Shown here: positions 11,190 to 23,509 of the stretch, piece by piece
How the letters are laid out: every line of letters starts with the position of its first letter
How positions within the stretch are numbered: position 1 is the stretch's first letter
NCBI GenBank assembly: GCA_963930775.1
Contig: OZ005693.1
Location: 1,054,001 to 1,118,000 of the forward strand
DNA length: 64,000 nucleotides
From: Cliona cf. orientalis
Lineage: Eukaryota > Porifera > Demospongiae > Clionaida > Clionaidae
Direction: 5' to 3'
Position numbers and translations under genes: made by a program
The notes under the pieces: model-generated
What the model saw: the letters and a program-made list of their open reading frames with translations, nothing else
The model's database searches: none
Told to the model about the DNA's origin: nothing

Positions 11190-13136
11190 AAATTTTTAAC
11201 TATATTTTGTTATTGAACTGATTCATGATATTAAACTTGTTTGATATAAAATAGAGTATACAGGGCTGCAAAGGGCCCAAGTGTGCCATGGCCCCGCCCC
11301 GGCAGTGGCATGGTCGACTGGGTATTATTAATTTTATAAATCAGAGACTGTCTATTGCTGTGATGACAGAAGTTATCAGATCAGAAATAAAACTTATGTA
11401 CCTAAACCACCACGGTTTTTCTGTGCATTTTATAATGAAATTTGTGTTGGAATGTCAATGTTGGGCTAATAATTATATTATTATTGTTTTATATGGGTAG
11501 GTGCACAGACAGATGTTCACATTTGTATAGGGGTACACTACCCCGTGGTCTTGCCATCTCATCCACAATGGTTTGGTTTCCCATGACGGGCTGACCAATA
11601 GCCTGTAACCACTGTAGCTATGTTCTGATCAGTGTCGGCGGAAATTACATAGCTACCATTGTTTTCCTCCTTCTCGGCTATCCCTATCCTTGTTATCTCA
11701 GTGTGACCTTATTAGGCGTATATGGGGTGTGTGTTTTGATAACCATCACGCATGATTATGTAAACTACATTCATGCATGCATGAATAAAAAAATATGTAT
11801 CTATAGCTACATATGCATGACCTGTGTAGAATAATATCTAACCATGCATATTAAATTTTTATAAAATTAATGACTGTGCATATTATTGTTGTTGTCTGTG
11901 TGCATGTACATGCGCAAGCCAGCGGCATCTCTAGCTAATTGTTTAACAGGGTGCAGGTTATCGAAAGTTGTAGCGTGCCACAATGGCTCCGTGCGACGTG
12001 CTGGAATGGCCATAGGGAGGCGCGCGCAACATCGGCGCAAAACGTGCGCAATAATGGTTCATTCATGTATATCAATAATTAATTATACGTATACGCGGTA
12101 TGGATGGGAGGGGCTGGGGGTTTGGGAATGGATTGCCAATGGTTAGCAGGGTTAGTCTCTAGGGTTTGTCTATGATAGGGGGGAAATAACGAATGGCAGC
12201 AGTGACAACAGCGGTGGTGTAGTAGTTGGGGCTCTTGTGTGTGGAATAGAATGTAGCGGGTTCAAATCTTGCTTTATACTTTGATTTTTTTTCTTTTTCA
12301 CTTGTCGAAATTTTTCTAAGTTCTTGCGAGCCATTCAGCACGGAGCCAGTATAGCATGCTGCAAAAGTAACTGCACAGGTGGATACATAAAGCTGGCCCG
12401 GAAATGTAGTACTATTAATAGTTGTGTATAATATACTAACCTAACTATAGGTACTACATAATATATGTAGTGATATATACATGACATACTACATTACTGG
12501 CTGTGACAGTGTAGTGTACTGTGACAGGCTATATAATAGGCAAAACTACACAATGTCATGCATAGGATGGGTGCACAGGTGCATGGATTGGGTGCAAATG
12601 AACCCACATGCACCCCCCTGGTGACACCACTGGCGCAAGCGGTATAGTAATCGAATGATCCTGTCATCGCCATGCATTGTTATCGTGGATAAAAATTGTC
12701 AGATCTTGACATAATATGGCATAATATGGCGGCCCAGCCTGAGATTGAAATAGAGGTGAGTTGTACAGATCCAATGGTCCGAGACTAACAGTGAAAGGAC
12801 CCTACCATGACGGACAAATTTGTTTTTCAGTATTGTCATACAGAGAACTGACTCAGAGCTTTGAGGGTGGACGGGAAGGGTATGGCATTGGATCTTCTTT
12901 CTCGTATATTTCAATATTATTATAGCATGCTCATAGAGTTTCCCAGAATAAGGTTGTGCCAATGCAGTGGATCAAGATTGATCAGTATAATTGGGACGGG
13001 GGTGGTTATAGTATAACTGTTCAGTCCCCTTAGCCTAGTCTAGATCCGATAGTACCATCAGGTTGGATACACAATGCATGCAGAATCAATTTTATCATCA
13101 TGACTGGTGACTAATTCTAGGTTTGCTGTGACAGAA
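11190..13136. other. Upstream flank of NLR copy A (shared with copy B)
   Basis: From 'gactgattcatgatattaaa' (about 11219) this matches copy B (about 45455 onward), apart from indels and the B-specific MITE at 45567-45923. No coding gene is supported. 12690-13100 is the conserved region immediately upstream of NLR exon 1 and probably holds its promoter and any 5' untranslated exon. No TATA or initiator could be assigned. Confidence 0.45.
12208..12290 (+). other. tRNA-like SINE head
   Basis: 'ggtggtgtagtagttggggc' resembles an A box. About 30 bp later 'gcgggttcaaatc' matches a B box, followed by a T-run. The spacing is close to tRNA-like, but no acceptor stem pairs. The T-rich tail followed by 'gaaattttt' resembles sequence after 11075, suggesting a dispersed SINE family. 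Confidence 0.4.
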
Positions 13137-16100
13137 ATGCCATATTGGAGCATTGGAGAGTGGAGAGCCCGCATTGGGTCTTCTTGGTGTGCCCTGGGCC
13201 GCCCATTCAAGACGAGGTCACCATTTAGAGGAAAGACTCGCAGAGGTTTGACGCTGAATCAAGGAGTAGCAACACTCTTTCTGTTGATAATATCAATTGG
13301 AGTCAATCTTGGGCTACGTACTTTAGTAGCAAGGGGACATCACCTTCCACTATTGAGTGAGTGGTATACATGGTCAACATAATTTTTAGCTTGCCATAAT
13401 ATCTGCCTTACAGTCAGTTCAGTGCATGGCTCATGCATTTCTTGCAGATTTTGCCAAAGGTGGTACCGTCCCTGAAAGAATGAATCTTGGCTTGGTTCTC
13501 ACCCTGATCCTTCTGATTACCTCTGCTCTAGTCTACCAATTATTTTCCATGGCCATCAAGCGATCAAAATCTGGTGTTGGTGGTGATTTATTGGAGAGCC
13601 TCTCCTTCAGAACTTATTTTGTTTATTACTCGATTTTCCTGATTTTGAAAGTGATCAATCCGTCAATGCATCCAGTCCACTGGCTGATCATCTCAGGTAG
13701 CTATAGGGAGTGCTCTGTATAGTATTATTTGAGTGACTGTGTGCAACATACATACATAATATTATGTGCATAATATAATACATATTAATAATTTTGTGCA
13801 TGTATTATAAATCTTTATGTGCATTATTCTGATTATGCATTCAGTCATACAGACAGTGGACTGTCTGATATCCTTGAGTGTTCTGTGGAAAGCCCTGGCC
13901 AATAAGCAGGATCTGGTGGAGAAGCTGCATTATATTGATACTAAAGTAGAAGTTGTGATGATGACCAAGCTCCAGGGGACTTGGGTGTTAGTCGTAGCAA
14001 AAGCGGTGCTGGATGTTGCATTATCGGTAGCTGCTTCTGTCATCTTATCTCTATTGCTGTTAGCTGGAGATGTTGAGGAGAACCCTGGACCTATTGGAGG
14101 TATAATTACAACAATTTTATACATTACATTGCTTGATGATATGATAATTATTAGTATACAAAAATTGCCAGATATCATGCATAATGTTAAATTAATGTCT
14201 GTTCACATAGATATTGATTTCGATTCCATTGATACAACGGAATTGAGTAAGTTATTTTATGCCTATGCATCAACTGCATGATCTTGAGGAATTAATTTGC
14301 TCATCCTAGACGAAGGTGATCTATCCACAATCATTGAGGAGATACTGCCCTTAGAATCAAGGTACTACAATCTTGGTCGATCACTGAATTTGAAAATAAT
14401 GGACTTGCGAAAGATTCGTGATGAACATCCCAGTGATTCAGATGGTCTCGAAGATGTATTGCTCCTGTGGCTTAATCAAAAGTATGATGAGAAGAAACAT
14501 GGCCCACCCACATGGCGGATGCTGGTGGAAGCTGTCAGCAAAAAGAGTGGTGGAGATAATCATGAGCTGGCCAAACAAATTACTTTAAATCACCCAGCAG
14601 GTAGTAGCTAATTATTAATTTTGGATTGTATCAAGTGTCCAGGCATTGTGGAAATGTGGCTAATTATATAATATGGTAGCCTATAACAAAGAATAATTTC
14701 TACTTCTATAAAAATGTGTCACTCATGACTTAGAATTTTTTTGATTAAACAGCCTGTATACACACCCGAAGTAACCAGTCTATTTGATCCTTGCATTCCA
14801 GCTTCAAAAAAATAGTAGTTGTAGATCTGAAATGTATAATAATATTATTAACTGACCAACTGCATCCCGTATACAGTTTTTAACCTGCTATAGTACTTGG
14901 AATGTATACAGTGGTTAATATTAAATTGCTGTTCTATGCATACTAACCTAACATTTTTAGCAAGAAAATTGACTGCATCCCTGCAGAAGGAAACGAAGCC
15001 AAATGCATGTGACACTGAAGGTAAGCATCTTGAAGCAGCATACTTAGAGTGGCATTGTAATGCCTAGTTTGAACAGTAGAATCGGATGCAGATGTCCTCA
15101 ATATTAACAACATAAAAGAAGTGCTTGATGAGATGTGGGACTATCGTGCCAGATGGAAATCAATAGGTATTGAGCTGCGTGTGAACACTGGTACACTTGA
15201 TGCAATCGAGAAAGACCGCAGAATGGTTAATGATTGCCTTCAAGAAATGATTAAGCACTGGCTCAGAAACAGTCCAAGACCAACTAAAGAAATTATCAGA
15301 GTAGCTCTTCAATCTAAGCTTGTCTCAAATGCGGAAGGTATATTAATTACATATAGTATGCAAGCAAGCTTAATAATTATAATTGTAACAATATTATTAT
15401 GGTTCTGTAATATTATTATTATGAGCTACTATAATGAGTGCACGATGATGCTAAGCTCATTGCATGGCCGAGTCATGAAATTTATTAACCCTCTATGCTC
15501 TTATAACTGTAGCTGATGATAGAAAGTCTGAAGTCACAGAATCTGATGACAAGTTAGAAGAGTTTACTGCATACTTGAAATCACTCTACAAAGCCAAGAC
15601 TCAAGCTAGCTTCAGTGGTGATGACCACTGGCCTCCTCCTGTAACTGATAAAGTGTTTAGTTTGGCAATGATCATGCCGGAACAAGTGCAGCGAAGAAAT
15701 ATTGACGATCATTTCATACGTGAGACTATTACAGGCAAGATAGATGATATTCTACAAAGGAAGGTTCCCATCACACTTGAACAAATCTTTGAAAAAACTA
15801 AACAAAAGAAAATATTGATCGAAGGAGCCCCAGGATGTGGGAAAAGTACCCTCTCTCTGCACATTTGCCATAAGTGGGTAGCTGATCGATTATTGAAAGA
15901 ATACAGTCAAGTCATACTGGTGAAATTGCGTGAAGAAGTAGTTCAAAATGCCAAGAGCATAGCTGATTTGTTACCAAAACGAGACGGCACAATGGGACAA
16001 AATGCAGAGAAGGAGATAACTGCTTGTGATGGAGAAGGTGTTCTCTTCATTTTTGATGGCTGGGACGAGCTACCAGAGAAAGCACCGGGCCATTCCATCA

Positions 16101-19100
16101 TCAGAGACATACTAGAACGCAAACAGCTACACAAAAGCTCTGTAGTTATCACATCTCGCCCCATCTCGTCAATGAATCTTCACAAGCTTGTTAACACTCG
16201 AATTGAAATCTTGGGATTCACAAAAGCTGAACTGCATAATTACTTTACTGGATGCCTGGGAGATGATCATGGCAAGGTCAAGCAACTGCAAGAAAGAATC
16301 AAAGAAAACCCAGTTGTAGAAGGCAGCTGCTACTTGCCTTTGAATGCCAGCATCCTGGTCCACCTTTTCAAGTGCGATGGTGTACTTCCACATACTCAAT
16401 TTGGCATTTTCTCTGCACTTACCTGTAACTGCATATTTCGGCATCTGAAAAAGAAGGAGCAACGTGAAATACCTGGAATAAAATCACTGGATAAGCTTCC
16501 AACTGCTATTCACAGTCAGTTTGGACATATTTGTGAGATAGCATACAAGGGAGTGATAGAAGATCATATAACCTTTGACCTTGAACGCAGTTTCAACACT
16601 CTTGGTTTACTTCAAGGAGTAGAAAGCTTTGCTAGTGGAATGCCATCACACTCCTACAACTTCCTCCATCTCTCGATACAGGAACTGTTGGCGGCCATTC
16701 ATATGGCTACCAAGATGGATCCGAGTGAGCAGGTGGCACAATTCAAGGAACTCTTTGGTCGGGCTCGCTTTAGTGCTGTGTTCCAGTTTTATGCTGCCAA
16801 AACTAAACTTAAAACACAAGGAATGGATGAAATCGTTATCTTAGTTGTACGGAAGTGCATGGAAGAAAAGAGAGCAACAGTATTAACACTTCATTCTGGT
16901 ACCAACTCTGATTTCGATTCAGGTGGCTCCAGCTTGGGCCACAAATCTCAACCACTTCTTCTCTCATTGCTACACTGTCTCTTTGAAGCTCAAGATGAGA
17001 CTCTGTATCACTGTAAGCTCGTAGCCAAGGAACTCAAAGGGGAGCTAAGAGGTCTAGAGGGGATCAGCCTCAGTCCAGCAGATTGTCTGTCCGTGGGCTA
17101 CTTTCTCACCCATTGTAGACAATTCAAAGTGTACCTAAGAAGCTGTTCCATGGGTGCTGATGGGTGCAAGGCTTTATTCAGGAAGGATGAAAAATATGAC
17201 CTTGAATATCTTGAGTACGTGAATTTGGTGCTAGTCTGGCCATAGGTTACTTATTTGGTATGCTAGATTCTCCTCTATTTGCGCACACGCAGAGGGTGTA
17301 GCTCGCGCTTGCCAGCCATTGCTCATGCATATTCATAGTTGGGTGGGGCTAGCTGGTGTTGGCCAATCAAATTTGATGTTACGTACACGGTGGGAAGTTT
17401 AATTTCTGGCAGCTGCACGTTTACTGGCACTGTTTTTAATATTTTGCAAGTAAAAAGTGAAAGTAGTTGGTGCAGCTAAAGTTTTGTGTCATGATAGACG
17501 TGACACTGTACTGAGAGGCTTGACTATATCGTACTATTCGTGGACACATTTATTAAAGGAAAATGGTACGTATAAGCTTAGTTATTTTGAGCATGGATCC
17601 CCCATTCTTTTAGCTGCGCATGCATTATCCAATAGCCACGAATGTAACAAATGTATGGAGTGTACTCTTACTTGGGTAAATTCAGTTCACAGGCTGGTGC
17701 AATTCACCACTCACAGTTTTATAAAAAGCCTCAGGCCAGAGTCTATCGCTACCTTCGTGGGAAGGGCGTCGTTAACAGCAAGAATGGTAGCCTGCTCTCC
17801 AAAACAAGCAGACAAACAAGCGTTTTTGAATATAAAACAGCCTACGAACCAGCTCTGCCTTAAACCAATAGCTTTGGGCTTCTTTTGTTTCAAGTGCCCA
17901 TAGGCAACAGCTATGCCCTTGGCGAATACGGCTGTTACCTAGCGGCGTTAATTAACTTTAATAACATCCAGTAATTTATGTGGTTGCCATGACAACATTG
18001 AATTTTACCACAACTTGTGCCTTGCCCTGTACAATAAATCAATCACTATTACTCACTATTGTTGCCATGGTGATAAGATTAAAATTCCTTTAAACTTTAA
18101 ATTGCCTATCATTAAAAAATAATAACATTAGTGAACACCTAGACTTAATTAATTATTAACAGCAAGAGAGTAGCTACAATAATGTTGTCTACTTACTAGA
18201 CTAGCTAGGTGAGTTAGTGTGTCATGGCGGTCGGTGTCTTCCTCTCTCCTCCACTCACAGCCTCTACAGCAACTCCATCGGCGATGAAGGAGCCAAAGCC
18301 CTGTCCGACGCCATCAAGACAATGGCTAATCTTAAGGAGTTGAGGTAAGTTGACCTAGCTACAATAATTTTGTCTACTTACTAGACTAGCTAGGTGACTT
18401 AGTGTGTCATGGCGGACGGTGTCTTCCTCTCTCCTTCCACTCACAGCCTCAGCCACAACTCCTTTGGTGATGAAGGAGCCAAGGTCCTGTCCAACGCCAT
18501 CAATACAATGGCTACTCTTCATGTGTTGAAGTAAGTCGACCTAGCTACAATAATGTTGTCTACTTACTAGACTAGCTAGGTGACTTAGTGTGTCATGGCG
18601 GACGGTGTCTTCCTCTCTCCTTCCACTCACAGCCTCAGCCACAACTCCTTTGGTGATGAAGGAGCCAAGGTCCTGTCCAACGCCATCAATACAATGGCTA
18701 CTCTTCATGTGTTGAAGTAAGTCGACCTAGCTACAATAATGTTGTCTACTTACTAGACTAGCTAGGTGAGTTAGTGTGTCATGGCGGTCGGTGTCTTCCT
18801 CTCTCCTTCCACTCATAGCCTCAGTCGGAACTCCATCGGCGATGAAGGAGCCAAGGCCCTGTCCGACGCCATCAAGACAATGGCTAATCTTAAGGAGTTG
18901 AAGTAAGTTGACCTAGCTACAATAATGTTGTCTACTTACTAGACTAGTTAGGTGAGTTAGTGTGTCATGGCGGTCGGTGTCTTCCTCTCTCCTTCCACTC
19001 ACAGCCTCCAGAGCAACTCCATCGGCGATGAAGGAGCCAAGGCCCTGTCCGACGCCATCAAGACAATGGCTAATCTTAAGGAGTTGAGGTAAGTTGACCT

Positions 19101-20198
19101 ATAGCTACAATAATGTTGTCTACTTACTAGACTAGCTAGGTGAGTTAGTGTGTCATGGCGGTCGGTGTCTTCCTCTCTCCTTCCACTCACAGCCTCAACT
19201 TCAACTCCATCGGCGATGAAGGAGCCAAGGCCCTGTCCGACGCCATCAAGACAATGGCTAATCTTGAGACGTTGGTGTAAGTTGACCTAGCTACAATAAA
19301 TAATGTTGTCTACTTATTAGACTAGCTAGGTGTGTTAGTGTGTCATGGCCGTCGGTGTCTTCCTCTCTCCTTCCACTCACAGCCTCGGCCACAACTCCAT
19401 TGGCGATGAAGGAGCCAAGGCCCTATCTGACGCCATCAAGACAATGGCTAATCTTAAGACATTAGAGTAAGTTGACCTAGCTACAATAATATTGTCTACT
19501 TACTAGACTAGCTACTAGCTAGATGAGTTAGTGTGTCATGGCGGTCGGTGTCTTCCTCTCTCCTTCCACTCACAGCCTCGGCTACAACTCCATCGGCGAT
19601 GAAGGAGCCAAGGCCCTGTCCGACGCCATCAAGACAATGGCTAATCTTAAGACGTTAGGGTAAGTTGACCTAGCTACAATAATATTGTCTACTTACTGGA
19701 CTAGCTAGGTGAGTTAGTGTGTCATGGCGGTCGGTGTCTTCCTCTCTCCTTCCGCTCACAGCCTCAGCTACAACTCCATTGGCAATGAAGGAGCCAAAGC
19801 ACTGTCCGACGCCATCAAGACAATGGCTAATCTTAAGACGTTAGAGTAAGTTGACCTAGCTACAATAATGTTGTCTTCCTACTAGACTAGCTAGGTGAGT
19901 TAGTGTGTCATGGCAGTCGGTGTCTTTCTCTCTCCTTCCACTTGCAGGCTCAGTGAGAACTCCATCGGCACTGAAGGAGCCAAGGCCCTGTCTGACGCCA
20001 TCAAGACAATGGTTAATCTTAAGGAGTTGCAGTAAGTTGACCTAGCTACAATAATGTTGTCTACTTACTAGGTGAGTTAGTGTGTCATGGCGGTCGGCCT
20101 CTCCTTCCACCCACAGCCTCCTCTACAACAATAACATTCACTACAGAGTAAGAGAAGCTCTTAAAGGAGCTGCTCAAGAGAAAGGCATAACGTTATAG
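13137..20198 (+). CDS. NLR immune sensor, copy A: membrane module-2A-DEATH-DEATH-NACHT-LRR
   Basis: The predicted exons are 13137-13356, 13448-13696, 13845-14099, 14211-14246, 14310-14600, 14961-15020, 15080-15337, 15513-17214, ten 84-bp LRR exons and a terminal exon 20117-20198 (stop TAG 20196-20198). All phases match and the total is 1330 codons. Residues 1-238 are hydrophobic, with likely membrane segments near 43-62, 87-110, 129-143, 152-171 and 203-230. GDVEENPGP (231-239) is a 2A-like motif predicted to release the rest at G238/P239. DEATH folds lie at about 254-350 and 371-456. The NACHT domain has Walker A GAPGCGKST (561-569) and Walker B LFIFDGWDEL (D638). RI-type LRRs follow from 1024. 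The NACHT exon donor (GTACGT at 17215) was chosen because it gives the LRR phase. Family role: cytosolic ligand sensing and DEATH-mediated signalling. The start ATG is the first in frame; an upstream exon is possible because 'ttctag' precedes it. Confidence 0.85.
13845..14099 (+). other. 2A-like ribosome-skipping exon (copy A)
   Basis: This exon ends with SLLLLAGDVEENPGPIG. The [G]D[V]E-x-NPG/P core is identical to the consensus of viral and cellular 2A peptides, and the leucine-rich lead-in is typical. In known 2As the ribosome skips the last Gly-Pro bond, giving two proteins from one frame. Here these would be a 238-residue membrane polypeptide and a 1092-residue NLR starting with Pro. The following intron splits the codon after PIG. 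Copy B retains the motif with a changed neighbour (ISGDVEENPGPVG). Confidence 0.8.
17215..18260 (+). other. Intron between NACHT and LRR exons, copy A
   Basis: This 1046-bp interval lies between the GTACGT donor and the first LRR acceptor. About 17270-17640 is absent from copy B, so it is an insertion. An open frame at about 17457-17903 spans the insertion junction and has no family likeness. I regard it as chance. Confidence 0.6.
18261..20116 (+). repeat. Array of ten near-identical LRR exon-plus-intron units
   Basis: Ten 84-bp exons start at 18261, 18447, 18633, 18819, 19005, 19193, 19383, 19576, 19762 and 19948. Each encodes one 28-residue RI-type LRR (core NSIGDEGAKALSDAIKTMAN). The spacing is about 186-193 bp, because the introns (about 100 bp) are also nearly identical. 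Units at 18447 and 18633 look identical over exon and intron. Every exon has the same phase, so units can be gained or lost without shifting the frame. Confidence 0.9.
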
Positions 20199-22335
20199 TA
20201 AGTCCACAACTGTTGTTTTCATGTACAGTAGAACATTTCCTGACCTAGCCACGCACAAGTACACTACGCTGTCTCTCTCAGCTACTCACTGACATCAGTC
20301 GGTGACGCGCTACAAGCGTAGAGCTCTGCGAGTGGCCTGCATCTTCCCAAGAGCCGCCATAGCTTCTTTTATCCTCCCGCTCGTACGGCCGCCATTTTGT
20401 AGCGGCTATGTCAAATTTTGAACATCGACCTAGCCGTGCACAAGTAGTGTACACTGTCTCATTTAGTTTCTCACTAGTCTCTGGTGTAGTAGCACATTCC
20501 AAATAGCCGACTGCGAGGGAGAGAGCACTTCTTTTCGAGCGCTGGCAGCCATCTTTGTCCGCGGCACCTGCTTCTTTGCCTCTGGCAGTGTACGGCTAGT
20601 TCATGTACCTTATATAAATTTTTCTGTGTTTCCTAGTTTCTTCTTAACGATGTCAACGACGTAGAACCTTGACCGCTAGCTTTCCTCAATTCAGTAGCTA
20701 CTACCTCACTGACCGTAGCTATAGCTAGCTACGTAGCTGTACTTCTCTGTCTACAGCTGCTTGTTGACAATTATCGTTAATTAGGATAACTTTCGCATTT
20801 TTGTGGGTACTTCTAGACCGGATGTGCTGCAGTACTTTTCTGTACTAAGTTTATGGTACCTGCTTCTAAAGGGACTACCCCTATACTACCATTAATTCAT
20901 GTGTAGTAAACCAATCCCAACTATTTGTATTCTTACTGACAATTTTGGTCGCATGCGGATGTTTTTTTTGGGGGGGGGGGGGGGGGGGGCGGTGATGGGG
21001 TGATGGAGGGAGCATGGGAGTGTATTGATTGTTTCTTATACATAATGTGGTCTACCATTGCTAGCCAGCCACCCTTCAAGCACCAGCATAGTTATGTAAT
21101 GAACTTAGAGTAGGTGTTGATCTTGGTACAGTCATGTGTTGATATTTGTGTCCAGTACCCTGTAAATGTGCTGTTGCTAGGTTGTACTATCACTTGTGTG
21201 TGTGTTAATGTGCTAACTATATTTCTGGATTTTCTGACATTTAGTACGTTCGCTAGCCGTACATGACAATCAATGTTTTAATATGAATCCGACGTTTCGA
21301 CGTCTATGCAGACGCCATCATCGTCATCATCGTCGAAACGTCAGATTCATATTAAAACATTGATTGTCACGGCTAGCGAACGTACTAAATGTCAGAAAAT
21401 CAGTCTTCACCTAGCCACACAGGCCTATACAGAATTATATTTCTGGATGTGCCGTTGCTATGCTTGTTGTGTTAATGTGTTACTATGTGTGGTTTTCTAT
21501 ATAAGCAGAGCATTTGTGTATTGGATTCAGTTAGTCATCTATCGTGCTATCATCCTATAATCTATCAACCTTTTCTACAAGTTACCTTACTGCTATTCAG
21601 CGAGCGGCTCGGCGAAAGTCCGGCGACTAGTAATATCATTACAGTTAAATACACAAATAGGAAAGATTCATGTCTATGTACGATTAATTTTGTTTCAGCA
21701 CATAATTATGGCAATATTTATGGGAATGTGATGTATGCATTTAATTTGCAGTGTTTAAAGTCTGAGAAATCTGAAAGTAGAAAACCACAGTACTGTTCAC
21801 TGACAATTACAGTAGAGACTAATAGAGACACTAAAAAATAATATTATTGTTTGTTATAGTATTGATCATGATTGGTTTATTGATGTACTTTTGTATTATT
21901 TTTGTCATGAGAAGAGTTCAAAGCACTGATATTACATTTCCAGAACCTGTTTTGTTGATATGTGAATAATATTACAATGTATGCACTTGCAATAACTGTC
22001 AATAACAAGTTTTTCCTTCAACTGGCATATTAAATTTCCTGCAGATAGCGTGGGTTCAAAGCATGACAGACGAGTGATGAATTCGAAGTGGATCAGTGTC
22101 ATGATCACCTAGGATAGGATGTGAATTTAGCATGATCATACTATTATAAATGTTTGGGGCACCAATAAAGGAGGCATCAAAATAAAATCTGGACCAGGTG
22201 CAAGTCATAATAATTATTAATGTAATTATTATCCATTCTTTGTGCTGATGATTTCTTCCATGCAGTTTAATTATAATTTTAATAAGAGGTGAACGATGGC
22301 TAATAATAATATTAATAATTATTTTAGTGAGCTAT
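20199..22335. other. 3' flank of NLR copy A (shared with copy B)
   Basis: This matches 56729-60090 of copy B, apart from insertions. It includes a long G-run at about 20968-20988. No protein-coding gene is supported. Homology to copy B ends at about 22335, where 'cagtggactctccgaataac' (a mariner-like terminus) begins. Confidence 0.6.
21230..21401. mobile_element. Long perfect-type hairpin (foldback MITE)
   Basis: Arms of about 75 bp ('gattttctgacatttagtac', 'gttcgctagccgt', 'gacaatcaatgttttaatat', 'cgacgtttcgacg') are followed by their complements, around a loop with 'catcatcgtcatcatcg'. It is present only in copy A. Confidence 0.75.
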
Positions 22336-22445
22336 ATACAGTGGACTCTCCGAATAACGGACACCTTGGTACATAGGCTTCTGTCCTTTATTTGGGGTAT
22401 GTCCTTATTGGGGTGTTTTACTTTAGTCACCCCCACTTCATCTAA
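22336..22445. mobile_element. Mariner/Tigger-like terminal sequence fragment
   Basis: 'cagtggactctccgaataac' with an adjacent TA and internal 'ggacacct', 'gtcctta' resembles the terminus of a pogo/Tigger-type element. Related 'gtccgttat' repeats occur at about 25525-25665, possibly the other part of the same or another copy. No matching right terminus was found. Confidence 0.4.
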
Positions 22446-22648
22446 GGCCCCTCCAAATCAATTAGTAGTTTCTCATCCCCCCTTAATTTCCGCCCGCATG
22501 CATTTGGTGATTAGGAGCACAATGCAAAAGTATACCGGACGACCATTTCCATCAAAAATTACACATATTGACGACCATTACCACCGCCCGCCCGCATCAA
22601 TTTTGAGCTCAGAGGGGATGAGAAACTACTAATTGATTTGGAGGGGCC
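22446..22648. mobile_element. MITE, GGCC/TWA family
   Basis: The ends are 'ggcccctccaaatcaatta' and its complement, with TAA duplicated at 22443-22445 and 22649-22651. Next to the ends are 'gtttctcatcccc' and 'gatgagaaac', with 'ccgcccgc' inside. The same design recurs at 45567-45923 and 47639-48075. The 3-bp TWA duplication suggests PIF/Harbinger. Confidence 0.8.
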
Positions 22649-23300
22649 TAATATTAATTTTATAGCCTATAATTCATTGTTATCTCCCCAGTAGCAATTT
22701 ACTTTTCTGTGGTTATGAGGTAATTGTAGTGTAATGTATGATGAAACCTATGGTGTAATCTATGAGGTAATTGCCAGAAAACTCAGGGCCTCGCTGGAGC
22801 CTTTCTGGGACTTGAAAATCAGTAAATATGTAGAGTATCTTACGCGTGTATCCAGCGAATAGATTATAAGCTGAGCGCTACTTTCTCTGAGAAGTACTGT
22901 TGGTTGAACTTCACGTGTTATCGTGGTTTACGTAATGCCATGGATAAATAAAGCTAGCCTTGCGCTATATATAGCACGCATCACTGTCACAAGGGGCTGG
23001 CCCGAGCGCGCGCCATACGCGCGACCAACCTGAAAGTTCGGAAGGAATACTGTGCTGTCGAGTTCGTCTCTGTGATTGAAGCATCGAAACTTGTCGCTCT
23101 CAAGGTTGAGAGTCGATCTTAGACGCCATCTCCACGATTTCTGGGGCCAGCATCGATCGATGTGTACGCATTCTATTGACGACCTTTTACCACATGCACA
23201 ATTACACTGTGCAGCTACTGGGGAGATGGTCAGGGTTCATTATAAAGAAATTCATGACGTATTCACTGAGTGTTTTCATGACATTGTATGGCTAGATATA
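22649..23300. promoter_or_regulatory. Upstream region of the recombinase gene
   Basis: No gene is supported. It contains 'gctatatatag' at about 22965, a possible TATA-like element, and a CG-rich stretch at about 23000-23025. Any assignment as promoter is inference. Confidence 0.3.
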
Positions 23301-23440
23301 GGTTAGACGCTGAAGCCAAGGGATCTACGGGGTTTAGAATTCTGAGTACGTATATAAATCCCGAGGGCGGTAGCCCGAGGGATTTATGACGTACGAAGAA
23401 TTCTAAAAACCGTAGATCCCATTGGCTGAAGCGTCTAACC
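23301..23440. mobile_element. 140-bp foldback MITE upstream of recombinase
   Basis: 'ggttagacgctgaagccaag' begins the left arm and its complement ends the right arm ('ggctgaagcgtctaacc'). The arms pair over about 65 bp, around 'cccgagggcggtagcccgag'. It is flanked by TA on both sides and ends 70 bp before the recombinase ATG. Confidence 0.8.
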
Positions 23441-23509
23441 TATTTAGACTATAGCTTAGCAACCGTTTCCGTAGCGCTATTCAGTTTTTGTGTGACTACC
23501 TGGTGCAAA

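Noticed and set aside
13845..14099. Viral insertion as the source of the 2A motif
   Set aside because: No viral gene surrounds it. The exon is integrated with matched phases in two NLR copies, and 2A-like motifs occur in cellular NLRs and retrotransposons.
13930..14178. Minus-strand 82-codon frame opposite the 2A exon
   Set aside because: It is an antisense shadow of the NLR exon. The plus-strand motif and splice phases are conserved between copies.
17457..17903. 148-codon open frame between the NACHT and LRR exons
   Set aside because: It spans the border of a copy A-only insertion, has no family likeness and lies in an intron of an otherwise phase-consistent gene.
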